Source: Cyrtodaria siliqua (Eukaryota; Mollusca; Bivalvia; Adapedonta; Hiatellidae). Taken from it: a stretch of 64,000 bases of DNA. Below are positions 1-10,753 of this stretch, piece by piece. Numbering within the stretch: the stretch's first letter is position 1; every line of letters starts with the position of its first letter. The notes under the pieces were generated by a model. That model was given only the letters and a program-made list of their open reading frames with translations. It was not told where the DNA came from and ran no database searches. Location: NCBI GenBank assembly GCA_037043455.1, contig JAWPHD010011247.1, forward strand, positions 1 through 64,000. Reading direction: 5' to 3'. The translations under genes were made by a program, and so were the position numbers.

Positions 1-543
1 TTTGCACACCATACACATCTCAACAAGCATATGGTAGCACACACTGGACAGAAAGGATTTATATGTCAAGTATAAACAATGGCTTTACGCAATCATCAAC
101 TCTACATATGAGTAGACATACTGTGAGATATCGTTTGCACTTATATGAAAAATCACTACGCACATGGTAGTCTACACTGGAGAAAAACGATGCATATGTT
201 AAATTTGTAACATATGCATACACATACTGTGAGATATCGTCTGCACTTATATGAAAAATCACTACGCACATGATAGGCTACACTGGAGAAAAACGATGCA
301 TATGTCAAATTTGTGACACACCCTTTTCACACTCATCACACCTTACGCAACAGTGTAAGAATGTACTCTTAATAGAGAGAACCCTTTCTGTGTTCAGAAT
401 GTGAGAAGTCCTTTGCGTACAAATCACATCTCGAGATGCATATGGAAGTCCACACTACAGCGAAACAGTTCATATGTCAAGTATGTGGCAAAGTGTTTAC
501 GCAATCATCAGACCTTACTCAACATACGTGTAAACATTCTTAA
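1..543 (+). pseudogene. Decayed C2H2 zinc-finger gene fragment
   Basis: Pieces of tandem C2H2 fingers appear in different frames. Bases 1-75 read through a finger tail and linker (HMVAHTGQK) to a stop at 73-75. A second piece near 267-411 reads HM-x-GYTGEK, CQIC and FSHSSHLTQ. A third, at 382-543, gives two cysteine pairs (CSEC, CQVC) with SHLEMHMEVH and DLTQHTCKH before a TAA at 541-543. Frames change between the pieces and stops intervene, so no functional protein is expected. The family binds DNA in the nucleus, but this is a remnant. It may be an old paralogue of the intact finger exon near 47 kb, though the linkers differ (HTGQK, HTTAK). Confidence is high for C2H2 ancestry and for decay. 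Confidence 0.8.
116..327. repeat. 106-bp tandem duplication inside the finger relic
   Basis: The segment beginning ACATACTGTGAGATATCG at 116 recurs at 222 with few changes, including CACTGGAGAAAAACGATGCAT in both copies. The period is 106 bp, which is not a multiple of the 84-bp finger unit, so it is a later local duplication that also breaks the finger frame. Confidence 0.8.
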
Positions 544-915
544 ACCTTCTTTTAAGAGTAAACACAAGCTGAACGTACATTGTCCTTGTGGAGAGGATGA
601 ATTATTCTGCATTCGGGTCAGTAAGTCAACGGTTAAAGTAACTATGACGTCATATGACCATAGTTTATGCATTCCGTGCTGACTTTTTAGCAGAGCATTC
701 TCACTGTGCAAGATAATCGCGAAGATAGAGATCAAAAATGTTCACGAAGATAGAGATCCAAATGTGCACGAAGATAGAAACCCAAATATTCACGAGGATA
801 TTGATCATTATAGATATCAGTCGTTGTACATGGAGACGATTTGGCTATTAGCCTGTAAAATATGCTGTCAAATTATATAGTGGAAATGTATTCGAGTGTG
901 GCTATGTACAAGTTC
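544..915. other. No gene recognised
   Basis: AT-rich sequence after the finger relic. Short reiterations of 'gaagatagagatc/aaatgttcacgaag' occur at about 715-800. No convincing coding sequence, RNA gene or mobile element boundary is visible. Confidence 0.5.
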
Positions 916-1361
916 TTATTGTATACTTTCAAATTGTCCCGTTTAGTTTGCATTGAGCTAAGTGTGCAATATTCTACGATATTGCACACATTGATATTGC
1001 ACCGAAACTTTTTCTCGTGCTTGCTAAGAGACGCGAAATAGAATTAAGGAACTACTTTCAAATAAAATAACGGAAAAATACGTGTTTTTTTTCAACTTTT
1101 TATGGCAGAAATTGATAAAATAATTGAAATGGTCACTCTCCCAATGTTTTTAACGTTATCGAATGCGAATGGTAATTAAACTTTAGAAAATCGCTTGATG
1201 TTTTTAATGACGTCATCGACGTCGACATCGTTTAATAACAAAATGAAACTGAATGACAAGATATGAATTCCACCGAAAGCTAAAAGAATTACACAAATAC
1301 AATGAAAAGTAATAGTCATACAATTAACATTGATCGAAAACAATATGAAAGTATACAATAA
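916..1361. mobile_element. MITE-like element, copy A
   Basis: This 446-bp unit opens with TTATTGTATACTTTCAAATTGT and closes with its near-inverse ACAATATGAAAGTATACAATAA, giving terminal inverted repeats of about 22 bp. A hairpin-like TGTGCAATATTCTACGATATTGCACA lies at about 961-986. It has no transposase. It is about 85-90% similar by eye to copy B at 1542-2035. The superfamily is not assigned because no target duplication could be defined. Confidence 0.65.
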
Positions 1362-1363
1362 AA

Positions 1364-1538
1364 AGGTTATTGAATTTGTATGGCTAAATATTACTTGGAA
1401 CTCGTTGTTTTGGCGCAGGACGACTCGCAAGCTCGTCGTCCTTTGCCAAAACAACTCGTTCCAAGTAATATTTAGCTCGTTGTCCTGCGCCAAAACAACT
1501 CGTTCAAGTAATATTTAGCCATACAAATTCAATAACCT
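1364..1538. repeat. Long palindrome after copy A
   Basis: AGGTTATTGAATTTGTATGG at 1364 is inverted at the far end (CCATACAAATTCAATAACCT ending at 1538). The arms continue through CTAAATATTACTTG. The interior repeats a GTTGTTTTGGCGCAGGACGA motif in both orientations, so the structure is a compound hairpin. Confidence 0.8.
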
Positions 1539-1541
1539 ATA

Positions 1542-2035
1542 TTATTGTATACTTTCATATTGTCCCGTTTAGATTGCATTGAGCTAAGTGTGCAATATTC
1601 TACGATATTGCACACATTGATATTGCACGGAACTTTTTCTCGTGCTTGCTAAGAGTCGCATATAGAAATAAGGAACTACTTTCAAATAAAATAACGGAAT
1701 CCTTCCTATTGTGTCAACAAAGAAATACGTGTTTGTTTTTTAACCTTTTTATGGCAGAAATTGATAAAATAATTGAAATGGTCACTCACCCACTGTTTTT
1801 AACGTTATCAAATGGTAAAACAAACTTTAGAAAATCGCTTGATGTTTTTAATGATGTCATCCGACGTCGCGACTGGACGTCGACGTCGTTTTCGCGCAAA
1901 ATAATCATCCACACAAATGAAAATGAATTACAAGATAGGAATTCCATCAAAAGCTATAAAAATAACACAAATACAATGAAAAGTAATAGTCATACAATTA
2001 ACATTGATCGAAAACAATATGAAAGTATACAATAA
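1542..2035. mobile_element. MITE-like element, copy B
   Basis: Second copy of the element at 916-1361, 494 bp long, with cleaner ends: TTATTGTATACTTTCATATTGT and ACAATATGAAAGTATACAATAA. It contains a short stretch absent from copy A (about 1698-1720). The 129-codon open frame across it is not supported as coding, because copy A does not preserve it. Confidence 0.65.
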
Positions 2036-2037
2036 AA

Positions 2038-2162
2038 AGGTTATTGAATTTGTCTGGCTAAATATACTTGGAACTCGTTGTTTTGGCGCAAGACGACTCG
2101 CAAGCTCGTCGTCTTTGCCAAAACAACTGAAGTAATATTTAGCCATACAAATTCAATAACCT
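2038..2162. repeat. Long palindrome after copy B
   Basis: A shortened version of the palindrome at 1364-1538 with the same outer arms (AGGTTATTGAATTTG ... CAAATTCAATAACCT) and a single inner hairpin. MITE plus palindrome therefore occurs twice in tandem, with a period of about 626-674 bp. Confidence 0.75.
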
Positions 2163-3920
2163 ATAATATTGAGCATACTATAATTACTATACACGTGTGT
2201 TGGAGATACATCTAAACCATTTCTGGTATACAACTTCCATTATGCTGACTTTATTAAATGCGCCACTTAAAGGCCGGGGTCACACTATAAAAGCTGGGCA
2301 CATTGAAATGGCTACTATCACTGACCACTCTAAGCTGTCTACAAGCAAAGCACCAGTGGGGATGTTTTTTCAAAATGTTAATAGACCTACCCTACACATT
2401 CTGTTGAAACTTGGCATGAATGTTTTTGAATGTTTGATGAACATTCCTTGTGAATTTGAAAGCACTGTGACATTTGCGAGTGTTATATCCAAAAAATCTT
2501 TTTTGAAAACTTGTAAAATTCGAATTTTCCACCACTGTTGATTGACAGTTGATAAAAGGTCATGACCTGTCTGCCAGCCAACTAGAGTTGAGATGCTGGA
2601 GATTTTCTGTCAGCTGACATATGGTGGGGGGGGGGGGGGGGGGGTGGGGGGGTGAATAAAATACTGCTACAAATACTACAGTGTTTAGATGTACAGTACA
2701 CTGACATCTTATGAAGTAACTTACAGAGACATGACATTAGATATTATGAAAGTTATATTATTTTTTCATAAATATTATGTGTACAGAGATTGTAAAATCT
2801 CATGTGCATGTGTCCTGACTCAATTATTCCCATAAATGACCCATGCTGGGAACACTTGGTAAATTTGGGGACCATTGCCTGACCATTTCTATCACTCATT
2901 GGCATTATATATCTCTTCTATGTCACATAACTCCGGAAGCATTTGTCATTCCAGGTGCCCTATTTTTCTGTTTTTAATCCACAGTTTCTTGTTCTAGGAG
3001 CTACATAAATTATGTATTTGAGATTGAGGTTATCCTTTAAATTAATGTCTCAAGTTGCTCTGGTGGTTTTTTTTTTGGTTTTTTTTTTGTTCCTCAACAA
3101 TGCAAACAATGCTTATATATTAACAAAAATTAAAACAGTTACCAGAAATAATTTTGAAACTTATTAGTTTATTGCCTGAACAAACCCTGGTGAACACTTT
3201 ATAAATGTATACGAAAGAAATTCTATAAAATTTGAGTTATTTGTGGAAAAAAAGTTGTGATTATTTGTTTTATTGGAGTTAAATAGGGACACACTCCTAA
3301 GTTTGTAATTCCACTTATTGATAGATAATAGATAATTGCCTAGAATGATGATCTCTTCATCTTTATCTCTGGTTTACATAATTCACCACACTGAAGTTTA
3401 TCTACCATACCACATGTGTTTATGTTTACAAACAGCACAAACTGACCAGTGGATAAGCCACTCCTACTGTGCCTAATTTGCTTAAAGGGGCAACTGCCGT
3501 ATAAAAGCCACTAGATGGAGCTGGGGCAGGTTTTTCATTTAAATTTATACATGGTTACATCAGGGAGTTTTTTTTTCAAAATCTTGAAAATTCAACCTCA
3601 TAAAAAAATATATATATTTGGCACAGAAGTACACTGATATTAAACACTTGTATTGGTAAAAAAACAAAATTATGTAAATTTAAAGCATTTATTATTCCTA
3701 GTTTCAAAGTTTATTTAAACCCAACTGACAGAAATTTGAAAATATGAGGGAGGAGCCGGTGGGGTCATGAAGTGAGAAGTGTACACAAATACACGTGGTA
3801 GTGTTTACAGCAGACGACATGCAGTAGTTAGGTAGTTTGGAGAAACCTGAATGGAAAATGGATTAACACTTGAAGAAAATATTATTACAGTTATTTTAAT
3901 CCTGAACTTGTTTTATATAA
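2163..3920. other. No gene recognised; G-tract at 2626-2652
   Basis: AT-rich sequence without a supported gene on either strand. A run of 19 G, one T and 7 G occupies 2626-2652 and could form a quadruplex; its length in the assembly is unreliable. Homopolymer T runs lie near 3066-3090. A short G-rich stretch at about 3745-3775 has no recognised identity. Confidence 0.5.
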
Positions 3921-4042
3921 TACATGAATAGATCATGAATATTGTGAAATTGTTTCAACTCGAACAATAGATTTTGGGTGTAACCGATAACTTACAAGAG
4001 CTATATACGACCAGTACGCTCTACCCGTGACATTTTGTGACA
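3921..4042 (-). mobile_element. Truncated 3' LTR of Gmr1-like element 1
   Basis: These 122 bp match the outer end of the full LTRs at 8699-10367 and 25405-26969 and finish at the same LTR start (TGTCACAAAATG read on the minus strand, at 4042). The remaining ~1.5 kb of LTR is missing to the left. The bases left of 3921 do not match those right of 26969, so no target duplication survives and the array end is probably deleted. Confidence 0.75.
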
Positions 4043-4380
4043 ACATCTCCCCACTTAAAGAAAGTGCTACACTTTTAAAATTCAACAAAATGATAATTAA
4101 TATTTGCACGTTAAGAAACTATTAATTCTTCTGAGCAAATGAGCGACAAAACGTACAAGCTGATCGCTCAATCGCTTGAGTATGTTAACTATTACTACTG
4201 AGGGATACAACCTTCAGCCAGTACAACGACCGTCTTCCGGAAAACATCCACTGCAGTTATAACCTAACTATAATATGTAATTACAATTTCAACACTATTC
4301 TACAATTGTACACTACCCTGTCGTAACATATACTACTATTGTACAATACACTGCAATACACTATTGTATTAAACCGGTCA
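4043..4380 (-). other. 3' untranslated end of element 1 with polypurine tract
   Basis: Lies between the pol stop and the LTR. Read on the minus strand it ends AGTGGGGAGATGT directly before the LTR, a plausible polypurine tract for plus-strand priming. It is nearly identical to 10368-10650 of element 2, apart from a stretch at about 4200-4255 that element 2 lacks. Confidence 0.6.
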
Positions 4381-5907
4381 TTATGTGCGGCGACTTAAAT
4401 AGTCTGCCCCAATATTGTGCTTTCCACGGTCTATTACACCGACTTTACGGTTACTAATAACACTACTTCCTGTCACTACAAGAACTCCAACTTTACACAT
4501 TGCATCCATCGCATTACCAGTATACTGTTTGCGAAATGGAGTAGGGTCTCTCGTTTCCCTAATCGGCTTTGCTAAAGTGTGCTTAAAGCTACACTGCACT
4601 ACATCTGTTGGTCTCGACTTATCGGACCGAACAGTACTACACTCAGAGTCTAAACGACTTACCTCTCGTTTCTCTGCTACACTAAGCATGCCCGATATGT
4701 CTACATCGGCTGCTGTCTCCTTATCTACACTAGTGGGAGAATATGTGGGACTAGTGTCCTCACTACTGTCTTCCTCACTATCCTCAATAACTGCAATATT
4801 AACTACGGTTAACACCCCTTGTTGCACATTATCGGTTCTACTGATATACTCTTTCAGCATATTCGCATGAAAGGTCTTTAACTTTCCGTTTATCTCGATA
4901 CGGTAATCCATAGTGTTCACTATCCCTCTAACGTAAAACGGACCTTTCCATTGTAATAACAACTTGTTATTGTCGGTCGAGAGTAACAGTAACACCTGGT
5001 CATCTATCTTAAACTTCCTAGCTCTAGCTTTCTGGTCATAGTACCGTTTATACTTGGTACTTGCCTTAACTAACTGACTTTGAGCTATCTTACAAGTCTC
5101 CTCTAGTTTCTCCTTCAGATCTAAAACATACTGATAGGTAGTCTTAACCTCATCACTATCTACTTCACCTGCCCACATCTCTCTAAGAATCCTCATGGGG
5201 CCTCTAACTGACCTACCGTACAATAACTCAAACGGAGAAAATCCTAAACTCTCTTGTGGAACCTCTCTAAATGCAAACAATAAAGCATTGAGATACTTGT
5301 CCCAATCTTTGGGTCTCTTGGTACACATACGCCGTAACATTTGCTTTAACGTCCCGTTAAATCGTTCGACTAACCCGTTACACATAGGGTGATATGGTGT
5401 TGTCATGATTTGACGCAAAGACAATAACCTGCTTACTTCAGCCATAAGTTCTGACGTAAACTGTGACCCACAATCAGTCAGCATTTCCTCGGGTACACCT
5501 AGCCTACTGAACATATCAACTAATGCCTCATCTACTCTCTCAGTTTCAATTGAGGGCAATGCGACTGCCTCCGGATACCTAGTTGCATAGTCTACCATGG
5601 TTAAAATGTACCTATTCTTCCTATCCGACACTGGAAAAATTGGTCCAACTATGTCTACGGCTACCCGCTTAAATGGTGTATCTATCAGTGGCATCTGACC
5701 TAAATGTACTTTGGTCACTCGACCTTTTGGTACTGTCCTTTGGCATACATCGCAGGACCTACAATACCTAGTTACATCTCCACTAACGCCTGGCCAATAA
5801 AATTCTGCCAATACTCTATCTGACGTTTTCTTTACGCCTAAATGACCTCGCATAATCGACTCATGAGCTACCTTAAGCACTGTCTTTCTATACTGGGTAG
5901 GAACCAC
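4381..5907 (-). pseudogene. Gmr1-like integrase region; RT and RNase H deleted (element 1)
   Basis: This open stretch of about 508 codons is the downstream part of a gag-pol frame. It holds a zinc-binding H2C2 module (HESIMRGHLG ... CRSCDVCQR, about residues 14-57), then a DDE core with VAVDIVGP, LTDCGSQF and NGLVERFNGTLK (about residues 80-190), then a basic C-terminal domain (WKGPFYVRG). From about residue 395 similarity to element 2 drops abruptly from near identity to patchy. The reverse transcriptase and RNase H expected next are absent. The frame rejoins the family only at IGADYLSRRT and its stop. The protein could not support reverse transcription. Integrase upstream of where RT should be is the Gmr1-type order. 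Upstream stops separate it from gag. Confidence 0.85.
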
Positions 5908-6045
5908 TAATTGGTGAAACTGTCTACTACCACTATCTTAAAATTCTCTGTACAATAACCTATTCTTATGTACAAACTTACAACTACCGGACCCTGTACA
6001 CTTCTTCACTACACCATCCTTGGCCTTCACCTTACAAGGACCTAA
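5908..6045 (-). pseudogene. Linker between protease and integrase, broken by stops
   Basis: The frame continues from gag-protease into integrase here in element 2, but in element 1 in-frame TAA codons occur at 6046-6048 and 5938-5940. Each is a single-base difference from the sense codon in element 2. The encoded linker includes CKGSGSCKF-like and VHKNRLLYREF-like text. Confidence 0.8.
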
Positions 6046-8028
6046 TTACTCGTCTTGAGTTTGTGCTTCTATAAACTCCGCTTTAGATATGTCACCTACG
6101 GCTGCAGGAACCTTTAATTTTCTATAAGCCTGAGCTTGCTTCTGAACCTGCGCTCTAGTCTCTACGGCATTACTTATGCTACTTCTAAAATCGGACATTA
6201 CCGGAAGTGCTGAACCTTCTATGTTCCCTATCGTTAAATCATACATCGGTTCGTCCATACATAATGCCTCTGTAGTCCCTTTAAAGAAAGGTGTATCTAC
6301 ATCTATTCTCGCTATTGGCACGTGCTCTACCGATTTATTTAACAACATACACGGTGACTGTTTACCTACCAACTGGTCATCCGTAACTAAACTACGCCTA
6401 ACTACCACACCTGTACAACCTGTATCCCTCATTACAATTACGTCCGTGCCATTCACTCTACCATCTGCCGTTGGAAGATTTGCATACGGAAAGAAACATG
6501 TTCCGATCTTCGCCATTACACCATCCGCTTTAACACAACAGCTACTACTCTCGGTTTTAATAACCGGACTATTACTACCTCTGCCCCTACCTCTACCTCG
6601 GTTTTGACCACCTCTACTTCTACCGAAATTCCATGGGTTGTTAAAACCTTGGTTCTGACTCCCTACATTGTTGTCCACTCTACTATTTTCACTGAAATTG
6701 TCTACGACATCGGACACTTTCACCGCTTTCCTACACTCATGTGAAGCATGATTCCCATTACAGTGACGACAACGAATAAAAGGTCTACCTATGTTACCAC
6801 TATTGCTACCTCCTCGAGCACCCATCGAACTACCTCCACCTCTATAGTTTCCACTCTGGCCTTTCTGTTTATGATCGTCCCCTTGCCTATCTCTAAAAGT
6901 TCTGTCTTTCGACACTTCATTATGAGCTCCACCTCTAGCCTCGGCAAACTGATCTGCTTGAGTTGCCATTTCATCTACACTAGTTAGTTTTCTTTCTTTA
7001 AGAAATAAGAACAGATCTCTACTACAAACATTGAATAGCTGGTCCCGCAACAAGAAATCTATGAGGCCCTGATAAGTCTGCGCTACCTTCCCTAACTCTA
7101 ACCACCTATCTAAGTAATTTCTAGACCTACTAATAAACTGAATAAATGACTCGCCTTTCTCAGGCAAACAAGCTCTAAACCGCTTTCTAAAACCTTCTTC
7201 AGTTAGCTCAAATCTCTTTAAAAGAGCATCCTTTAACTTGTCATAGTCAAGAGCACCTACACTAGGTAATCTAGAAAATACATCTAAGGCCTTGCCTCTC
7301 AATAACGCACTTAAATGAACTGCCCACTTATCTTTGGTCCATTCCTGTAACTCAGCGTAACGCTCGAACCGTAACAAGTAACTGTCCATGTTATCTTTTT
7401 CAGCATCAAAGTATGGTAACTTCGAACCTTTTAACTTCTCAGAATAACTATCTTTCCCTTCAGTTTTACTTTCCTTACTATGTGTCTTAGCTGCTTCCAA
7501 CTCTAAAGCTAACTTATGCTCAAACTCTGATTTCTCCCTCTCCATCGTGGTCTTAGCCTTAGCTAGTCTACCATCTGTTTCGAACCTCTCATGTTCTAAC
7601 TCTTGCTTCTCCCTTACTAATCTACTTTCATCATCTCGCTTCTCTTTAGCTAACCTACCTTCTAATTCTAACATTTCTGTGGCTAGTCTACTTTCTTCAT
7701 CTCGCTTCTCTTTAGCTAATCTACTTTCTAATTCTAGCTTCTCTTTATCAGCATCTAGCTTCTCTTTAGCTAATCTACTTTGTAATTCTAGCTTATCTTT
7801 AACTAGTCTACCTTCTACTTCTAACCTATCTTTCTCAGCATCTAGCTTCTCTTTAGCTAGTCTACTTTCTTCATCTCTTTCCTGCTTTGCTAATTCTCTT
7901 TCCTTAAGTCTAAATTCCCTTTCCCTAGCCTGTTCGTCTTTAACAAAGGTTCTAAGCTCCTCTCCAGCATACCCTAACTCCTTACCCATTTCCGTAAGAT
8001 CCTTTATGGACGTCATGTCTATGGACAT
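6046..8028 (-). CDS. Gag-protease of Gmr1-like retrotransposon (element 1)
   Basis: A 660-residue open frame starting MSIDMTS. Residues about 30-190 form a highly charged coiled coil built from reiterated units of the RLAKEKLDAEK type. Residues about 205-350 are a capsid domain (YAELQEWTKDKWAVHL, LKRFELTEEGFRKRF, FLLRDQLFNVC) resembling the SCAN domain, which is known to derive from Gmr1-like Gag. A Gly/Arg-rich stretch then leads to a zinc knuckle CRHCNGNHASHEC near residue 417, spaced C-x2-C-x3-H-x4-C, one residue shorter than usual. A retropepsin site MRDTGCTGVVV lies near residue 530. The frame ends at a TAA that is a sense codon in element 2. Gag would form the particle and the protease would process it. 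The start is shared with element 2. Confidence 0.85.
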   Translation of the reverse strand: MSIDMTSIKDLTEMGKELGYAGEELRTFVKDEQAREREFRLKERELAKQERDEESRLAKEKLDAEKDRLEVEGRLVKDKLELQSRLAKEKLDADKEKLELESRLAKEKRDEESRLATEMLELEGRLAKEKRDDESRLVREKQELEHERFETDGRLAKAKTTMEREKSEFEHKLALELEAAKTHSKESKTEGKDSYSEKLKGSKLPYFDAEKDNMDSYLLRFERYAELQEWTKDKWAVHLSALLRGKALDVFSRLPSVGALDYDKLKDALLKRFELTEEGFRKRFRACLPEKGESFIQFISRSRNYLDRWLELGKVAQTYQGLIDFLLRDQLFNVCSRDLFLFLKERKLTSVDEMATQADQFAEARGGAHNEVSKDRTFRDRQGDDHKQKGQSGNYRGGGSSMGARGGSNSGNIGRPFIRCRHCNGNHASHECRKAVKVSDVVDNFSENSRVDNNVGSQNQGFNNPWNFGRSRGGQNRGRGRGRGSNSPVIKTESSSCCVKADGVMAKIGTCFFPYANLPTADGRVNGTDVIVMRDTGCTGVVVRRSLVTDDQLVGKQSPCMLLNKSVEHVPIARIDVDTPFFKGTTEALCMDEPMYDLTIGNIEGSALPVMSDFRSSISNAVETRAQVQKQAQAYRKLKVPAAVGDISKAEFIEAQTQDE

Positions 8029-8698
8029 TGTGAACTACACACTACAATAATTAAAATACACACGTCACTAATAATTCTACTCAACTAACTACTAATGATA
8101 AGTCACTGTGTCCTCAGTAAATACCTGGGCATCATCATAGGACAAGTTACATACACATTTGTACTAGCGCTAACTACTAACGGTTATGTATAGATAGTAT
8201 CTAGCTTCCACAAAACATATACACTACATAAAATATCTTAATTTGATATTGGACATAAATCTTAAACAATCATCGAAATGTGTATAACATGTACATGTAT
8301 ATTTACTTCTCCCATCAATATAAGTATACTCGAGTGTCACAACATGAGTAGAACGTCTTGTTCGCCAACCTAATTGGATACTATGTGTATATCAAGGGAG
8401 GTAAAAACAAACACCCAAATTATTTAGCAAAAGTGCCTCAGACCCAATCGTGTAGACCACTTCGACCTCGCGCCAAGGAAAGAACGGACAAAACAACAGT
8501 TTGGACTCACCCTACCCTTGTCGTGTCTTGACTTGTCTTCCAAGCTGCGGCCGTGATCGTCGACAGTCGCCTTGATGGATCAGAGGGTGGTACACAATTC
8601 TAGATTAATAAGTAGAGATTTAGTATATCATCATAAAGATCACTTATTGATTCTTTCCCTCCGTAGTCGCCCAAAATCCCACTACTCTGAAAACCAGT
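8029..8698 (-). other. 5' leader of element 1 including primer-site region
   Basis: 670 bp between the gag start and the LTR, conserved in element 2 (24736-25404). Next to the LTR the minus strand reads ACTGGTTTTCAGAGTAGTGG. A TGG two bases from the LTR end is where a primer-binding site is expected, but the tRNA was not identified. A short TA-rich stretch lies at about 8180-8300. Confidence 0.6.
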
Positions 8699-10367
8699 TG
8701 TCACAGGATGACCTTAGTGGTTGGGCTAACTCAGGAAAGAATCAATGACGGTGAATGCATTTACATAAGTTTAATGCAACTTTTAAAATATGTTTAATAT
8801 ATACACAATAATCTAAAAAAACAAGCGAATACACAAATAAACTATGAAAAGAATGTTCTCATGAACGTTTAAGACGTTCTTAGTATTGTTATAAATACTG
8901 AATGTCTAAGACACTAAAGTGTTGTTAAAGCTATAACAATGTTGATCTAGCGCGATAACTGTGATGCGCGAGAGCTCATGAAGATGATGATGCGCGAATT
9001 CAATGGATGATTGTCATCAAATGCCTTCTGTAAGGGTTGATGACGCGACGCAATGATAGTTAACCTCCACTGAGATTGTGCGTGATGATAGTTAACCTCC
9101 ACTGAGATTGTGAGTGATATTCCTCCGTGAGGATTGGTAACGGGCCCACCTTGTGTCCCGGGGGTTGTCGTTAATAAAACCTGTCTGCGCAGGTACGGGG
9201 ACCGTCTCCACCGCTTGTAACGTTAATCGTGGAAGCTTAGCTCCACTCCTGGATATCCAAACCTAGATGGCTTACTCCAACCCTGGATGGCTTATATCCT
9301 GGATGGCTTAGATCCACACCTGGATGGCTAATATCCAACCCTGGATGGCTTAGGCTGTAATTATACACACGTTTTAGATGTCGGTTGACAAACATAACAA
9401 TCTTGCATAATTATCATTACCCAAACAAATCATTATTCGATCAATATATGTAAGCTGTACTAATGATGAGTAGCAATGTATACATATCCTACAACGCCAT
9501 GTATACGCTATGTACGTCGCTGTTAATCAGTGCCCCTAATACATGTAATATAAACATGATCAAATTACTCATATATTACACTCACTGAGTTATGCATGCA
9601 CGCATGTCAACTAATGACCACATTATTCAACGCTATGCATACGCGTCGAACATTTATTCTTGTCACTCATCTCATTGTTAACTAATGTTAACAATCGTGT
9701 ATTACAATCACTGAGTTATACGCCAACGTTAACTAATGCACCTATTATCCACTGTTATCAAATTAATATTGTTTTACAATTAATGATCAATTACAATAAT
9801 TACATATAATAAAGTAACTTCAAATCATATGCTAGTCTAAAGTTATGTTTGAGAAACATCAATGCTTACCGGATGTCGTAACCGGCAAACAAGATGGCGC
9901 CGCCCACTGAATACAAATATACGATAAAAGTTTAATAAAATTACTAACCACATGTTGCCTATGAATTTTGCCGTCCAATCTCTGTTCCAACAAAGTACTA
10001 TCGATGATCCCGGCGATAGATAGAAGACAATGGGTTTTATAGCAAACATTACGCCCAAATCATTATTTCCCCCGTTCAGTCCGTGACAAACGTGGCTAAA
10101 TCCACAGTATTGAATCTACACGAGAGGCCCCTTATACAATTTTGCCGTTTAAGGAAAATATACCTATACGTTTACATGCATTAGCACAAAACTAAACTTA
10201 TGACACGGCCTCTCTGGTGGCCACTTAAAATGTGCACGCTTTTACGTGTTACATGAATAGATCATGAATATTGTGAAATTGTTTCACCTCGAACAATAGA
10301 TTTTGGGTGTAACCGATAACAAGACCTATATACGACCAGTACGCTCTACCCGTGACATTTTGTGACA
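8699..10367 (-). mobile_element. Shared full-length LTR between elements 1 and 2
   Basis: 1669 bp. It is bounded by TGTCACAGGATG at 8699 and, read from 10367 on the minus strand, TGTCACAAAATG, a 7-bp terminal inverted repeat typical of LTRs. It is the 5' LTR of element 1 and the 3' LTR of element 2. It contains a duplicated 'gatagttaacctccactgag' block (about 9055-9115) and a run of 'cctggatggctta' repeats (about 9245-9355). Both are longer here than in the right LTR, which accounts for much of the ~100-bp size difference. Confidence 0.8.
9240..9355. repeat. CCTGGATGGCTTA short tandem repeats in LTR
   Basis: Six or more imperfect copies of (a/t)tcca-n-cctggatggctta lie inside the LTR. The right LTR (about 25915-26002) has fewer copies, so the array is length-variable. 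Confidence 0.7.
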
Positions 10368-10753
10368 ACATCTCCCCACTTAAAGAAAGTGCTACACTTT
10401 TAAAATTCAACAAAATGATAATTAATATTTACACGTTAAGAAACTATTAATTCTTCTGAGCAAATGAGCGACAAAACGTACAAGCTGATCGCTCAATCGC
10501 TTGAGTATGTTAACTATTACTCCTGAGGTTATAACCTAACTATAATATGTAATTACAATTTCAATACTATTCTACAATTGTACACTACCCTGTCGTAACA
10601 TATACTACTATTGTACAATACACTGCAACACACTATTGTATTAAACCGGTCATTATGTGCGGCGACTTAAATAGTCTGCCCCAATATTGTCCTTTCCTCG
10701 GATCGCTTTAATTTTCATCCGGTAAGGCTGCAGAGTCAGTGCCCACCTCATTA
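10368..10753 (-). pseudogene. 3' end of element 2 pol plus 3' UTR
   Basis: The minus strand gives the last RNase H/tether residues (MRWALTLQPYRMKIKAIRGK ... IGADYLSRRT) with a stop at 10653-10655. It is separated from the rest of RNase H (14805 onward) by the 4-kb TTAA insertion. The 3' UTR and polypurine tract (AGTGGGGAGATGT) match element 1. The coding sense on both sides of the insertion joins at a single TTAA. Confidence 0.8.

Noticed and set aside
1646..2035. 129-codon frame in MITE copy B as a gene
   Set aside because: Not preserved in copy A; no recognisable domain; includes the terminal repeat.
2626..2652. Functional quadruplex regulatory site
   Set aside because: Only a homopolymer with one interruption; no gene nearby to regulate, and its length is uncertain in the assembly.
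7547..8050. 167-codon plus-strand frame of Ser/Leu repeats
   Set aside because: Antisense of the Gag coiled coil; the minus-strand frame has clear domain structure.
3921..10367. Very short (~120-bp) LTRs for the Gmr1-like elements
   Set aside because: The 122-bp copy has no matching target duplication and its inner end is not CA. TGTCACA occurs as an inverted pair at 8699 and 10367, defining a longer LTR.
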